The translations under genes and the position numbers were made by a program. Under the pieces are notes generated by a model. The model did no database searches. It had not been told where the DNA came from and saw only the letters and a program-made list of their open reading frames with translations. This document shows positions 40,088 to 48,950 of a stretch of 64,000 bases of DNA, in pieces. Origin of the DNA: Phytohabitans houttuyneae (lineage in GTDB: Bacteria; Actinomycetota; Actinomycetes; Mycobacteriales; Micromonosporaceae); assembly GCF_011764425.1 (NCBI RefSeq), contig NZ_BLPF01000002.1:346997-410996 (forward strand), written 5' to 3'. How positions within the stretch are numbered: the stretch's first letter is position 1; each line of letters begins with the position of its first letter.

Positions 40088-41327
40088 GGTTCAGCTCTCG
40101 GTAGGCGATCGGCATGTGAGTCAGGCCGTTTATCCAGTTGGAGCGGAGGTGTGCCGGCTCGCCCGCGGCGGTGACTTCGACGCCGGGCCGGATCAGGTGG
40201 CCGAAGAGGAGGGTCAGCGCGACGCGCGAGAGCGGGGTACCGATGCAGAAGTGCGGCCCGGCGCCGAAACCAAGATGCGGGTTGGGGCGCCGGTCGAGGA
40301 GAAACTCGTACGGCCGGTCGAACACCGCCTCGTCGCGGTTGGCCGAGGCGACCCACGCGCACACCCAGTCGCCCTCGGCCATCGGCACGTCGCCGAGCTG
40401 AGTGTCCCGCGCGACCCGGCGGACCAGGTGATGTGTCGGCGAGGCCCACCGCACGCCTTCCTCGACGAGCGGACCGATCAGCTCCGGGTCGGCGGCCACC
40501 GCGGCCCACAGGTCGGGCCGTCGCATGAGAACCATCAGGGTGTGCCCGGCGACGTGCGGCGAGGTGGAGTGGGCACCGAGCAGGTAGCTGTAGCAGTTCA
40601 GCATCACCTGCCGGTCACTCATCGGCCGGCCGTCCAGGCGCAGCCTCGGCAGCACAGTGAGCAGGTCGTCGCCGGGATGCCGGCGCCGGTAGCGCAGCGC
40701 CTCGGTCAGCAGCGTGAACAGCTCGTGGTGGGCGCTGCGCATGGTCTCCTCGACGCTGCGGCCCGCGCGGTACTCGGCGTCTTCCGGCGCGATGCTCACC
40801 GTCGACCAGTAGGCGATGCCGTCCCACAGCTCTTCCGGCACGCCCATCAGGTCGCCGAACATCGCCATGGGCAGGCGCCGGGCCATGAGCGCGAAGTCGC
40901 CGCCGGCGTCGGCGACGAAGGGCGCCACGAGCTGCGCCACGCGGTCGCTCACCAGCTGCATCCGCCGCTGCACGCCGGACCTGCCGAGCAGGCGCATGGC
41001 GGGCCGGCGCACGTCCGTGTGCCGCGGCGGGTCCATCAGCGTGATGGTGAGCCCGCCCGCGCTGTCGCCGATGCCCACCGAGGCCAGGATCGTGCCGTCC
41101 TCGGAGCTGAACGTCTCCGTGTCGCGCAGCACCCGTACACAGTCCGCATGGCGGGTGACCGACCAGAAGTCGGACCCGTTCGCGGCGCGTTGCCGCCACA
41201 CCGGGGCCTGCCGGCGCAGCGACCGCCAGACGGCGTGCTGGCAGCCGTCCCGGTAGCGGTCGGGGTCGAACAGGTCGACGGTGGCGAGGTCCACCGGCGT
41301 GTCGGGTGCGGGCGAGGTGATCTTCAT
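40062..41327 (-). CDS. Cytochrome P450, NRPS-associated (2)
   Basis: 421 residues from the ATG at 41327, which overlaps the stop of the A-T gene (ATGA); the long open frame further upstream is an antisense artefact. Haem loop FGAGPHFCIGT, K-helix VEEGVRWAS, I-helix LLGAHSTSPH. Both tandem P450s share the opening DLFDP(D/A)RY and the PHVA element after the I-helix. Direct coupling to an adenylation-carrier protein suggests it acts on the tethered aminoacyl group. Which of the two does beta-hydroxylation, and what the other does, is open. Confidence 0.9.
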   Translation of the reverse strand: MKITSPAPDTPVDLATVDLFDPDRYRDGCQHAVWRSLRRQAPVWRQRAANGSDFWSVTRHADCVRVLRDTETFSSEDGTILASVGIGDSAGGLTITLMDPPRHTDVRRPAMRLLGRSGVQRRMQLVSDRVAQLVAPFVADAGGDFALMARRLPMAMFGDLMGVPEELWDGIAYWSTVSIAPEDAEYRAGRSVEETMRSAHHELFTLLTEALRYRRRHPGDDLLTVLPRLRLDGRPMSDRQVMLNCYSYLLGAHSTSPHVAGHTLMVLMRRPDLWAAVAADPELIGPLVEEGVRWASPTHHLVRRVARDTQLGDVPMAEGDWVCAWVASANRDEAVFDRPYEFLLDRRPNPHLGFGAGPHFCIGTPLSRVALTLLFGHLIRPGVEVTAAGEPAHLRSNWINGLTHMPIAYRELNHANHTDSR

Positions 41328-43093
41328 GGTCGCGACGCCTTCGCCAGCTTGCCGGCGATGAGGCCGGCGAGGCTCGCGACGGTGGGGTTCGCGAAGAACT
41401 CGCGGGAGGTCACCGGGTACCGGACGGCGCGCAGCCGCTCCAGCACCTGCACGCTCTGCAGCGAGGTGCCGCCGAGCGCGAAGAAGTCGTCGTCGCGCCC
41501 CACCCGGTCCAGCCCGAGCGACTCCGCGACCACCGTGGCGACCGCCTCCTCGACGCCGCTGGCCGGCGCTTCGTACGCTGCCAGCCCCAACAGTTCGCGC
41601 GAGCGCCACGGGCTGGGCAGCGACCGCCGGTCGACCTTGCCGTTCGGGTCGAGGGGGAGTGCCTCGACGATGACGTAGTACGACGGCAGCGCGTAGGCCG
41701 GCAGGTGCTCGCCCGCCATCGCGCGCAGGTCCGCGACGCCGATGGCCGTCTCGGGGCTCGGCACCACGTACGCCACCAGGCGCTTGTCCGCCCCCGGGAT
41801 CTCCACCGGCGTCACCAGCGCGGTTGCCACGCCCTCGCACGTCTCCAGGAAGGCCTCGACCTCCCCGGGCTCCACCCGGAACCCCCGGATCTTCACCTGG
41901 CGGTCCATCCGCCCGAGGAACTCGAACGTCCCGTCCGGCCGGCACCGCCCCAGGTCGCCGGTGCGGTAGAGGCGCTGGCCGGGTACCGGCGACAGCGGGT
42001 CGGGCACGAAGCGTTCGGCGGACGCGCCTGGCCGGCCGAGGTAACCGCGGGCGAGCCCGGCGCCACCCAGGCAGATCTCGCCGGTCTCTCCGGCCGGGAC
42101 CGGACGCAGGTCTTCGCCGACCACGGTCATCGTCCGTCCACTGAGGGAGGTGCCGAGCGGCACCCGCTCCTCGGGCGCGAGGCGTTCGATGTGGTGCAGC
42201 GAGCTGAACACGGTCGCCTCGGTGGGGCCGTACGCCGCGTAGACGTCGCCGGCCGAGCGGTCCGCCGCGGCGTGGATGTGCTTGGGTGACAGCACGTCGC
42301 CGCCGGTGATGACGTGACCGACCTTGTCGAGCGCGGCCGGGCGGCGCTCCATCAGCGTGTGAAACAGCCCGGTGGTGAGAAACAGCCAGTCGGGGCGGTG
42401 CGCGTCGAGGTCGCGTTCGATGGCGGCGACCGAGACCTCGTCGCACGCGATGAGGGCGACCCGCGCCCCGTTGCCCAGCGCGCACCAGATCTCGAAGACC
42501 GAGGCGTCGAAGGCCGTCGGGGCGAGCTGCGCGACGGTGTCCGCCGGCCCGATGCGGAGCCGCGAATCCGCGTCGGCGAGATTGAGCACGCTGCGGTGGC
42601 TGACGGCCACGCCCTTCGGCGCGCCGGTGGAGCCGGACGTGTAGACGACGTACGCCAGGCTGTCCGGATGCGCGACGCCGACCGGCCCATGAGACGGCTG
42701 CGGCTCGTGCGCCTCCGGCAGCGCGACCGTCCGCAGTCCGGCCTCCTGCCAGCGCAGCGTCGACTGCGGTGCGCACACCATCAGCCGTACGGCCGCGTCC
42801 GCCGCGATCAGGTCCTGGCGGTGTTCGGGGTAGGCCGGATCGACCGGGACGAGGTAGCCGCCTGTCTTCAGCACGGCGAGCGCCGCGACGACGAAGCCCG
42901 GCGAGCGCGGCACGGACAGCCCGACCGCACGCTCCGGCCCGGCGCCGTGCCGCCGAAGCTGGGCGGCCAGCGCGTCGGCCGCCGCGTCCAGCTGCCCGTA
43001 CGTCAGCTCGTAGTCATGGGCGACAAGGGCGACCGCGTCCGGCCGCCGCGCCGCCCATTGGCGTACCCGGTCGTGGATGCACTGCTCGGTCAC
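41324..43093 (-). CDS. NRPS adenylation-carrier didomain (A-T) 1
   Basis: 589 residues. Adenylation motifs: YTSGSTGAPKGV (A3), FDASVFEIW (A4, Asp for the amino group present), AYGPTEATV (A5), TGD (A7), RQVKIRGFRVE (A8), NGKVDR (A10). Carrier motif DDDFFALGGTSLQS with phosphopantetheine Ser. Read by eye, the binding pocket is D-A-F-L-I-G-A-V-F, hydrophobic, suggesting an aliphatic or aromatic amino acid. No condensation domain. Start GTG overlaps the stop of the thioesterase gene. With the P450s and thioesterase it resembles a stand-alone cassette that makes a beta-hydroxylated amino acid. Confidence 0.92.
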   Translation of the reverse strand: MTEQCIHDRVRQWAARRPDAVALVAHDYELTYGQLDAAADALAAQLRRHGAGPERAVGLSVPRSPGFVVAALAVLKTGGYLVPVDPAYPEHRQDLIAADAAVRLMVCAPQSTLRWQEAGLRTVALPEAHEPQPSHGPVGVAHPDSLAYVVYTSGSTGAPKGVAVSHRSVLNLADADSRLRIGPADTVAQLAPTAFDASVFEIWCALGNGARVALIACDEVSVAAIERDLDAHRPDWLFLTTGLFHTLMERRPAALDKVGHVITGGDVLSPKHIHAAADRSAGDVYAAYGPTEATVFSSLHHIERLAPEERVPLGTSLSGRTMTVVGEDLRPVPAGETGEICLGGAGLARGYLGRPGASAERFVPDPLSPVPGQRLYRTGDLGRCRPDGTFEFLGRMDRQVKIRGFRVEPGEVEAFLETCEGVATALVTPVEIPGADKRLVAYVVPSPETAIGVADLRAMAGEHLPAYALPSYYVIVEALPLDPNGKVDRRSLPSPWRSRELLGLAAYEAPASGVEEAVATVVAESLGLDRVGRDDDFFALGGTSLQSVQVLERLRAVRYPVTSREFFANPTVASLAGLIAGKLAKASRP

Positions 43094-43872
43094 CTCACCA
43101 CCTCATCCCTGGGCGTTGGCCTCGCCGCCGCCGCGCTCGCGTCCAGGAGGCGGGCTCCGAGGAGGACGAGCCGCTCAGGCTGCGCGCGAAGCACTGTGTA
43201 GTGGTTTCCCGGTAGGACGCTCACCCGCAGCGAGCCGCACAGCGGCGTCCAGTCGGCCGCCTCGGTGTCGGTCTGCGCGGCTTGGACGAGGCAGACCTGG
43301 CCGGGGTACGGGGTCGGGTCGTGCTCGCGGACCAGCCGGGTGACCTCGTCGAACGCCTCGTACCGCGCCATCAGGTCGGCGAGGTCGAGCTGGTACCCGC
43401 GGCCCTGCTGGCGCAGCCGGGCCACCACGTCGGCGAACACCTCGCGCGGGGCGCCGCGGGCGTCGTCCGGGGCAAGGACCGGTGCCTGGATTCCGGTGCT
43501 GAGGGCCAGATCGCGCAGGAAGTCGTTGAGCAGCTCGTGGGCGGGCACCGGGTCCGGGGGCGTCAGCGCGGTTGAGTCGATCATCAGCACCGGCGGCAGG
43601 GCGCCGAGCCGCTCGTACCAGGCGCGCGCCATCTCGTGCGCCAGCACCCCGCCCGCGGACCAGCCGGCGAAGACGAGCGGCGCGCCCGCGCGGGTGGCGC
43701 GCAGCAGCTCCACCTGCTCGATCGCGAGGTCGCCGAGGGTGCGACCGCGCACACCGTCCACATCGAGCAGCAGGCGCGGGTACCGCTGGCCGATCGCGGC
43801 GAGCCAGGGGCCGTAGCTGAAGCCGGCGCCCAGGATGCTGACGAGCACCAGTGTCGGCTCTCGTACGCTCAT
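43090..43872 (-). CDS. Thioesterase, NRPS type I-like stand-alone
   Basis: 260 residues. Alpha/beta hydrolase with nucleophile motif GWSAGG, Asp before the lid (MIDSTAL region) and His in GNHYTVL. The lid is about 90 residues, longer than in type II enzymes, like thioesterase domains at the end of NRPS assembly lines. It could release the aminoacyl group from the A-T protein encoded next, as Bhp does in glycopeptide pathways, or release the final peptide. ATGA overlap with the gene before it fixes the start at 43872. Confidence 0.85.
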   Translation of the reverse strand: MSVREPTLVLVSILGAGFSYGPWLAAIGQRYPRLLLDVDGVRGRTLGDLAIEQVELLRATRAGAPLVFAGWSAGGVLAHEMARAWYERLGALPPVLMIDSTALTPPDPVPAHELLNDFLRDLALSTGIQAPVLAPDDARGAPREVFADVVARLRQQGRGYQLDLADLMARYEAFDEVTRLVREHDPTPYPGQVCLVQAAQTDTEAADWTPLCGSLRVSVLPGNHYTVLRAQPERLVLLGARLLDASAAAARPTPRDEVVR

Positions 43873-44597
43873 GCCCCGATCACCACCGGCGCGCCCGCGT
43901 GCAGGAAAGCCATCGCACCCGCCCAGGCCCGCGACGCGGCGACGGGATGGTGCCGCTCGGGCGCGTACGGGTTGGCGAAGGCGTGCCGGGCGCCGGCGTA
44001 CGTGCACGCCTCCAGGTACGCGCCGGCCTTGTCGAACGCGGTCACCGCGGCGTCGAACTGGGCCGCCGTCGCGTTGCTGTCCCGCGCGCCGCGGTGCAGC
44101 TGTGTGGCGGCCGCAGCAGCGCCGACGCGTTCCAGCGGGGTGACGCCGGCGTGCCACGCCTGGTCGATCTCGCCCGGGTAGAAGCAGCACGCCCGGTCGA
44201 CGCCGATCCCGGCGGAGCCGGCGAGGAAGGCGAGCCGCCCGCCCATGCAGAACCCGAGCGCCGCCACGGGGAGGCCGTCCACCGCCGCCAGCCGGACACT
44301 CTCGGCCAGCACCGCGAGAACGGCGTCGTCGCGCAGCAGCCGCTTTCGCTCCTCCGGTGCCAGGCCGGCGGGCTGGCCGGCGAAGAGGTCGGGCACGGCG
44401 GCGACGAAGCCGCCGGCGGTCAGGCGGTCGACCACGTCGGCCATGAAGCCGTCCAGGCCGGTCCGGTGGTGCAGCACCAGCACGGTGCCGCGGGGCGCCA
44501 CCGACGGCGCAAATGTCCACAGTGGTGCGCCGGCTGCCAGGAAGCGGCCGGACGGGTGGTACCCGGTGCCGGCGAACGGGACGGCGGAACCGTTCAT
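43869..44597 (-). CDS. Dienelactone-hydrolase-family protein
   Basis: 242 residues. Catalytic Cys in GFCMGG (dienelactone hydrolases use Cys), His in ARHAFANPY, and the family ending FLHAG. Cytoplasmic alpha/beta hydrolase. Members cleave lactones, esters or carrier thioesters. In this operon it might hydrolyse a lactone or halogenated intermediate; this is inference. Its ATG overlaps the stop of the OMP-decarboxylase-like gene. Confidence 0.85.
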   Translation of the reverse strand: MNGSAVPFAGTGYHPSGRFLAAGAPLWTFAPSVAPRGTVLVLHHRTGLDGFMADVVDRLTAGGFVAAVPDLFAGQPAGLAPEERKRLLRDDAVLAVLAESVRLAAVDGLPVAALGFCMGGRLAFLAGSAGIGVDRACCFYPGEIDQAWHAGVTPLERVGAAAAATQLHRGARDSNATAAQFDAAVTAFDKAGAYLEACTYAGARHAFANPYAPERHHPVAASRAWAGAMAFLHAGAPVVIGA

Positions 44598-45439
44598 CGG
44601 CTTCTCCCCGGTGGGCACATGGGACGCAGCACGGTCTGCCACTGGCGGATGCGGTCGGCGAGGCCGTGCGGTCCCGCTTCGAGCACGCCGGACGAGATGG
44701 GCAGCACGACCCGGCCGCCTTCGTCGCCGACCACCGTGCGGAACTGGTCGACGGTGCGGCCCGGCCGCCCGAGGCCGGGCAGCGACACCACCGTGTCCGG
44801 CATTCGGCGCAGCAGTGCGGCGGCGGCCTCCGGCGGCGCGCCCACCACCGCGGCGACCGGGCCGGCCCGCCCGCCGGTGGCGAGCGTGCGGTTGTGCGCG
44901 GCGATCCGGTCGGCGACCTGTTCGCTGACGGTGCGCCCGCCCTCGTCGCGGGAGAGCTGGACGGCCGACTCGTGGTTGCTGGTCCGGACGAGCACGAAGA
45001 CCGCGCAGCCCCGCTGCCGGGCGACCTCGAACAGCGGTGCGGTGGCGTCGACTCCGATGTACGGCGCGACGGTCACCGCGTCGGCCCCGAGCACGCTCTG
45101 CTCACCCAGGTAGAGATCCGCGTACGAGGCCATCGTGTCCTCGGTGTCGCACCGCTTCGCGTCCGCGACGGTGAGTGTCCCGCGCTGGGCGCAGCCCGCG
45201 AAGAACGACGACAGCAGCGCGAGCCCTTCCGCGCCGAAGCGTTCGAAGAACGGGGTCTGCACCTTGACGGCGGCGACACCGGCGAGGGACGCCAGCACGA
45301 TGTCGCAGAACGTCCCGGCGCCGCCCACCGTGTCGGGCAGTCCCCACGCCGACAGCCACTTGGGCGAAGGTGCCACGCCGACCGCCAAGCCGGTGCGCTC
45401 CGCGGCCAGCTCGTGCCAGGTGGCGAACGTGTGCTTCAC
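44594..45439 (-). CDS. Orotidine-5'-phosphate decarboxylase homologue (PyrF-like) in the gene cluster
   Basis: 281 residues from GTG 45439, overlapping the ATP-grasp stop. It follows group II (mycobacterial-type) OMP decarboxylases along its length: the Lys in VKVQTPFFERFG, the catalytic DxKxxD array in DAKRCDTED, and VAPYIGVD and FVLVRTSNHE. Differences from my memory of true PyrF: the conserved GDIG after the catalytic Lys is changed to CDTE, the VGVQGG phosphate loop reads LGRPGR, and the final SR is SG. So the barrel and proton-transfer residues remain but phosphate or base recognition has changed. It may act on a different substrate or be a resistant copy of the household enzyme. Confidence 0.8.
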   Translation of the reverse strand: MKHTFATWHELAAERTGLAVGVAPSPKWLSAWGLPDTVGGAGTFCDIVLASLAGVAAVKVQTPFFERFGAEGLALLSSFFAGCAQRGTLTVADAKRCDTEDTMASYADLYLGEQSVLGADAVTVAPYIGVDATAPLFEVARQRGCAVFVLVRTSNHESAVQLSRDEGGRTVSEQVADRIAAHNRTLATGGRAGPVAAVVGAPPEAAAALLRRMPDTVVSLPGLGRPGRTVDQFRTVVGDEGGRVVLPISSGVLEAGPHGLADRIRQWQTVLRPMCPPGRSR

Positions 45440-46521
45440 CGCCGCCCACCCGCCACCGCCACGGACCGACCGCTCTCCTCTGTGGACACCAGCGACGCCA
45501 GCACCACGCCGGCCTGCCCTTCGGCCGCGGCGCCGAGCATCCGGACCAGCTCCGCGTAGCTGTCCGCGGCGACTGTCAGGCGGGACGTGCCGAACGTCGC
45601 CCGTGCCGGATCGGCGATCGGCGGCCCGCTGTAGGGCACCTCGGCCGCGCGCCGGACGGCCGCCAGGTCTCCCCGCAGCGCCGGCTCGCGGTGCAGGCTG
45701 AACGGCGGTATCCCGGTCGCGAGCGCGGCGATGCGCATCGTCCCGGACACGCGCGGGTTGATCTCCAACACGTGTACCGTGCCGTCGCCGGTCACCAGCA
45801 GCTCGACCTCGACCCAGCCGCACACCCGGGCGGCGACGGCCGTGCGCAGGCCCCACTCGCGCAGCCGCCGGTCCAGCTCCGCCCCGCCGAGCGGGTTCGG
45901 GCACAGGCGCAGGCGCCGCCAGGGCGGCACGAGATCCGGGCTGGTCGGACCCTTCCAGACCGGCGGGAGCACGGCATCGCCGGCGGCGTCGCGGTACACC
46001 AGAACCGAGTACTCGGTGCCGTCGGCGTACAGCTCGCAGAACTCGTCGCCGGCCAGCGCGGCGCCGCGCAGCCGGGCCAGACGCGTGCCGAGGCTCTGGG
46101 TGCCGGAGCGGGCCTTGACGACCACCAGCGGGTTGTCCGCCGTCCCCTCCGGCGAATCCGGTCGCCACCAGGGCAGGGCACTGAGCCCGTACTCCTGGAA
46201 GAACCGTCGCATCACGAACTTGTCGACGCCGAGCCGAGCCGCCTCGGGCGACTGCGCGAACGCCGGGTACCCGCGGTCGCGCAGCCGGTCGGCCAGCGCG
46301 CGGTCGCGCAGCAGCGTCTCGTGGCTGGAGTGGAAGACCGCGACCCGCGCTCCGGTCGTCTCCAGGCGGCGCAGCAGGCGGTCCGGGGACAGCCGCGGAT
46401 CGTCGCCGACGTGCTGGATGCGGTCCAGGCCGCCCGGGTCGTGGACGAAGAAGCGGAACCAGGTCCGCAGCGAGGCGGGCGACACCACGTGCAGCGCGCG
46501 CTCGTCGACGGCGTCCGTCAT
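45436..46521 (-). CDS. ATP-grasp ligase
   Basis: 361 residues. The ATP-grasp domain has the Lys in VVVKARSG, the acidic/Asn metal site in VEVELLV and VHVLEINPRVSGTM. N-terminal about 110 residues form a Rossmann-like pre-grasp region. Such enzymes join a carboxylate to an amine through an acyl phosphate, often making dipeptides or amides in biosynthetic clusters. The first in-frame ATG at 46521 gives normal family length; the frame stays open upstream but is not supported. It lies 35 bp after the aminotransferase gene. Likely builds a peptide or amide bond outside the NRPS. Confidence 0.88.
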   Translation of the reverse strand: MTDAVDERALHVVSPASLRTWFRFFVHDPGGLDRIQHVGDDPRLSPDRLLRRLETTGARVAVFHSSHETLLRDRALADRLRDRGYPAFAQSPEAARLGVDKFVMRRFFQEYGLSALPWWRPDSPEGTADNPLVVVKARSGTQSLGTRLARLRGAALAGDEFCELYADGTEYSVLVYRDAAGDAVLPPVWKGPTSPDLVPPWRRLRLCPNPLGGAELDRRLREWGLRTAVAARVCGWVEVELLVTGDGTVHVLEINPRVSGTMRIAALATGIPPFSLHREPALRGDLAAVRRAAEVPYSGPPIADPARATFGTSRLTVAADSYAELVRMLGAAAEGQAGVVLASLVSTEESGRSVAVAGGRR

Positions 46522-46556
46522 GGGCCGGTGCCCTTCCGTGTCGGCCTTGTGGTGGT

Positions 46557-47807
46557 CTACCGCGGGCCGCCGAGTGCGTCGACGAACGCGTCGGCGTACC
46601 GCTCCGGCAACGTGCTGCCCTCCTCGTAAAGAAAGTTGACCGGTAGTCGCATCCAGTGCTCGAACAGGTGCTGTGCCCTCGGAAAGGCGCGGCTGTTGAC
46701 CTGCGCCGCCCGGCGTGCGGCGCGCGCCAACCGCGGCGCCCAGTCCGGTGCCGCGCCGCGGAAGGGCGGGTAGTGGTGCAGCGGGCGGGTCGCGGGTGCG
46801 CGCACGTTCAGGCCGCGCTCGCGCAGCAGGCGGACGAGCCGGTCGCGGTCGACGGCTGCCTCCTCGCCGATCTCGACCACGCCGTCGTACCACGCTCCGG
46901 TGCTGGAGCCCGCCGCCACCGGCACCGCGCGCACTCCCGGCAGCGCGGCGATCGCGCCGATCAGCGCGCCCATGTTGGCCTGGCGCCTGGCCACCATGGT
47001 GTCCAGGCCGCGAAGGTGCTCCAGCGCGAGGAGCGCGGCGATCGGGCTGATCCGGAAGTTGCCGCCCAGGCCGGTGTCGAGAAACGGCGCGTAGGCCGGG
47101 TCGGCGATGGTGAGATCGGTCCGGTGCCGGAAGTTGGCGAACAGGCAGGCGCGCGCGTAGAGGTCGGCGTCGTCGGTGAGCAGTACGCCGCCGAGGCCGC
47201 CGGAAATGGCCTTGTGGCCGCCGATGCTGAAGACCGCGATGTCCGCGTGCGAGCCGACCTTGCGCCCCTGGTACGTCGCGCCGTGCGCGTGCGAGCAGTC
47301 CTCCACGAGCGGGAGCCCGTGCGCGCGGGCGCGGGCCACGATGTCGTCCATCGGGCAGGGGTTTCCCCAGAGGTGGGTCACCACGAGGGCCTTGGTGCGC
47401 TCGGTGCGCGCGGCGAAGAGTTGCTCGACGTCGACGTTTCCGGTGCCGGGCGCCGAGTCCACGAGCACCGGCACCGCGCCGAGCAGGAACAGCGGGGTCA
47501 CCGTGGCGAAGAACGTGAACACCGGGCCGACGACCTCGTCGCCTTCCTCGACGCCGAGCGCGAAGTAGGCCGCCAGCAACGCCGCGGTGCCGGAGTTGAG
47601 CGCCAGCGCGTGCGCACGGCCGTGGTAGCGGGCGAACTCCGACTCGAGCGCGGCGAGCTCGTCACCGTACCCGTAGTCGAACGAGCGGCCCTGCCGCAGC
47701 AGCCGGCCGACCGCCGCGATGGTGGCGTCCTGGTACACCGGCCACTCCGGCGGATGGTGCAAGTGCGGACCGTCCGCCGCCGCGAGGCGCGTGACAGGCA
47801 GGGTCAT
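46557..47807 (-). CDS. DegT/DnrJ/EryC1/StrS-family PLP aminotransferase
   Basis: 416 residues. PLP motif FSIGGHKAISGG with the internal-aldimine Lys, VEDCSHAHGA with the PLP-ring Asp, and NSGTAALLAAYFAL. The family aminates keto-sugars, cyclitols and some keto acids using Glu or Gln. First gene of the nine-gene operon; a good promoter lies 76 bp upstream. No dehydratase or sugar nucleotide genes are nearby, so a non-sugar keto substrate is possible. GGAGGCG ribosome site. Confidence 0.92.
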   Translation of the reverse strand: MTLPVTRLAAADGPHLHHPPEWPVYQDATIAAVGRLLRQGRSFDYGYGDELAALESEFARYHGRAHALALNSGTAALLAAYFALGVEEGDEVVGPVFTFFATVTPLFLLGAVPVLVDSAPGTGNVDVEQLFAARTERTKALVVTHLWGNPCPMDDIVARARAHGLPLVEDCSHAHGATYQGRKVGSHADIAVFSIGGHKAISGGLGGVLLTDDADLYARACLFANFRHRTDLTIADPAYAPFLDTGLGGNFRISPIAALLALEHLRGLDTMVARRQANMGALIGAIAALPGVRAVPVAAGSSTGAWYDGVVEIGEEAAVDRDRLVRLLRERGLNVRAPATRPLHHYPPFRGAAPDWAPRLARAARRAAQVNSRAFPRAQHLFEHWMRLPVNFLYEEGSTLPERYADAFVDALGGPR

Positions 47808-47882
47808 TTTGCGCCTCCTCCACAGGCTCGCGGCGATGTGGCGCCTGCGCGGGAATCCTGCCGCGAAGGCGTATGTGAGCGG

Positions 47883-47911
47883 ACTATAGAAGTCGCACTT
47901 GCGCCGGTCAA
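47883..47911 (-). promoter_or_regulatory. Sigma-70-like promoter of the nine-gene biosynthetic operon
   Basis: On the minus strand TTGACC (47911-47906) and TATAGT (47888-47883) are separated by exactly 17 bases. This is a near-consensus housekeeping-type promoter, about 76 bp before the aminotransferase ATG. Confidence 0.7.
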
Positions 47912-47962
47912 TGCGTCAACTGAGGAGCCGCGGCACGGCCCGGAGCCCATACAATTCGCGGC

Positions 47963-48646
47963 ATGGCCGGGCGTTCGGCACGCGGAAACCACGCGAGGAT
48001 ACGCCATCTCGTGTGGGACTGGAATAGCACACTCTGGGACGACGCCGCGGCGGTCCTGGCTTCGGTAAACGCCGCGCTGGCACAGCTCGGGCTGACCCCG
48101 GTGCGGGCCGCGACGTTCCGCGACCACTACACGCGGCCATGGAAGGTCTTCTATGAACGGCTGGTTGGCCGCCCGCTCACCGAGGCGGAGTGGCACACGC
48201 TGGAAGCCTGTTACCACGAGCGCTACAATGCGCAGCTTGACGACATCGGCTTGGCCCGCGACGGCGTCGAGGCGCTGCGGCTGGCACGTGAAGCGGGTCT
48301 GACCCAGTCGATCCTGTCCATGTGGCGGCACGACCTCCTGCTCGGCGCGGTCCGCCGGCATGACCTCGAGCCGTATCTATCCAAGGTGGAGGGACGAGTC
48401 CGCCCCGGCGGCGGTCCGAAGGCGGGGTTTCTCGCCGCGCACCTCCGTTCGCTCGGCGTCGCGTCGGCCCACGTGCTGGTGATCGGCGACGCGCTCGACG
48501 ACCTCGCCGCGGCCCGTGCCGTCGGCGCCGCCTGCGTCCTTTACGACGGCGGCACCCACCATCGCGCCGACCTGGCCGCCGCGTGGCCGCTGGTGGCCGG
48601 GACCCTGCGCGAGGCGCTCGTCCTCGGTGGCGTCGTCACTTCGTGA
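47963..48646 (+). CDS. HAD-superfamily hydrolase
   Basis: 227 residues. Motif [12 protein letters not shown] has the nucleophile Asp; the usual second Asp is Asn, as in a common actinobacterial WDWNGTL subgroup. Motif II LSMWR, motif III Lys in GGGPKAGFL, motif [10 protein letters not shown]. Probably a phosphatase for a small metabolite, perhaps a phosphorylated precursor in the pathway. Divergent from the aminotransferase; MbtH follows after 79 bp. Confidence 0.85.
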   Translation: MAGRSARGNHARIRHLVWDWNSTLWDDAAAVLASVNAALAQLGLTPVRAATFRDHYTRPWKVFYERLVGRPLTEAEWHTLEACYHERYNAQLDDIGLARDGVEALRLAREAGLTQSILSMWRHDLLLGAVRRHDLEPYLSKVEGRVRPGGGPKAGFLAAHLRSLGVASAHVLVIGDALDDLAAARAVGAACVLYDGGTHHRADLAAAWPLVAGTLREALVLGGVVTS

Positions 48647-48725
48647 CGCATTGACCAACCCAGGTCACGCAACGACGATGGTCTTTGCGATTCCGCAGAC
48701 TCACACCGACCTGTGGGGGTGCTTC

Positions 48726-48950
48726 ATGTCCGATGTGACATCCACCGAGGAATGGCTCGTGGTGTGCAACGACGAGGAGCAGTACTCGATCTGGTGGTCC
48801 GACCGCGATCTGCCGGCGGGCTGGCGCGCGGCCGGCAAGGCGGGCAGCCGTGAGGAGTGCCTCTCGTACATCGACGAGGTGTGGACCGACATGCGCCCGC
48901 TCAGCCTTCGGCGTTGGATGGACGAGCACCCCGACCACGGGACGGCATGA
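48726..48950 (+). CDS. MbtH-like protein
   Basis: 74 residues. Carries the family pattern [15 protein letters not shown] and [10 protein letters not shown] with conserved Trp residues. MbtH-like proteins bind adenylation domains and are needed for their folding and activity. Start ATG has GGGGGTG upstream; the longer frame in front is not supported. Its stop overlaps the ATG of the A-T gene that follows (ATGA), so that A domain is its most likely partner. Confidence 0.93.
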   Translation: MSDVTSTEEWLVVCNDEEQYSIWWSDRDLPAGWRAAGKAGSREECLSYIDEVWTDMRPLSLRRWMDEHPDHGTA

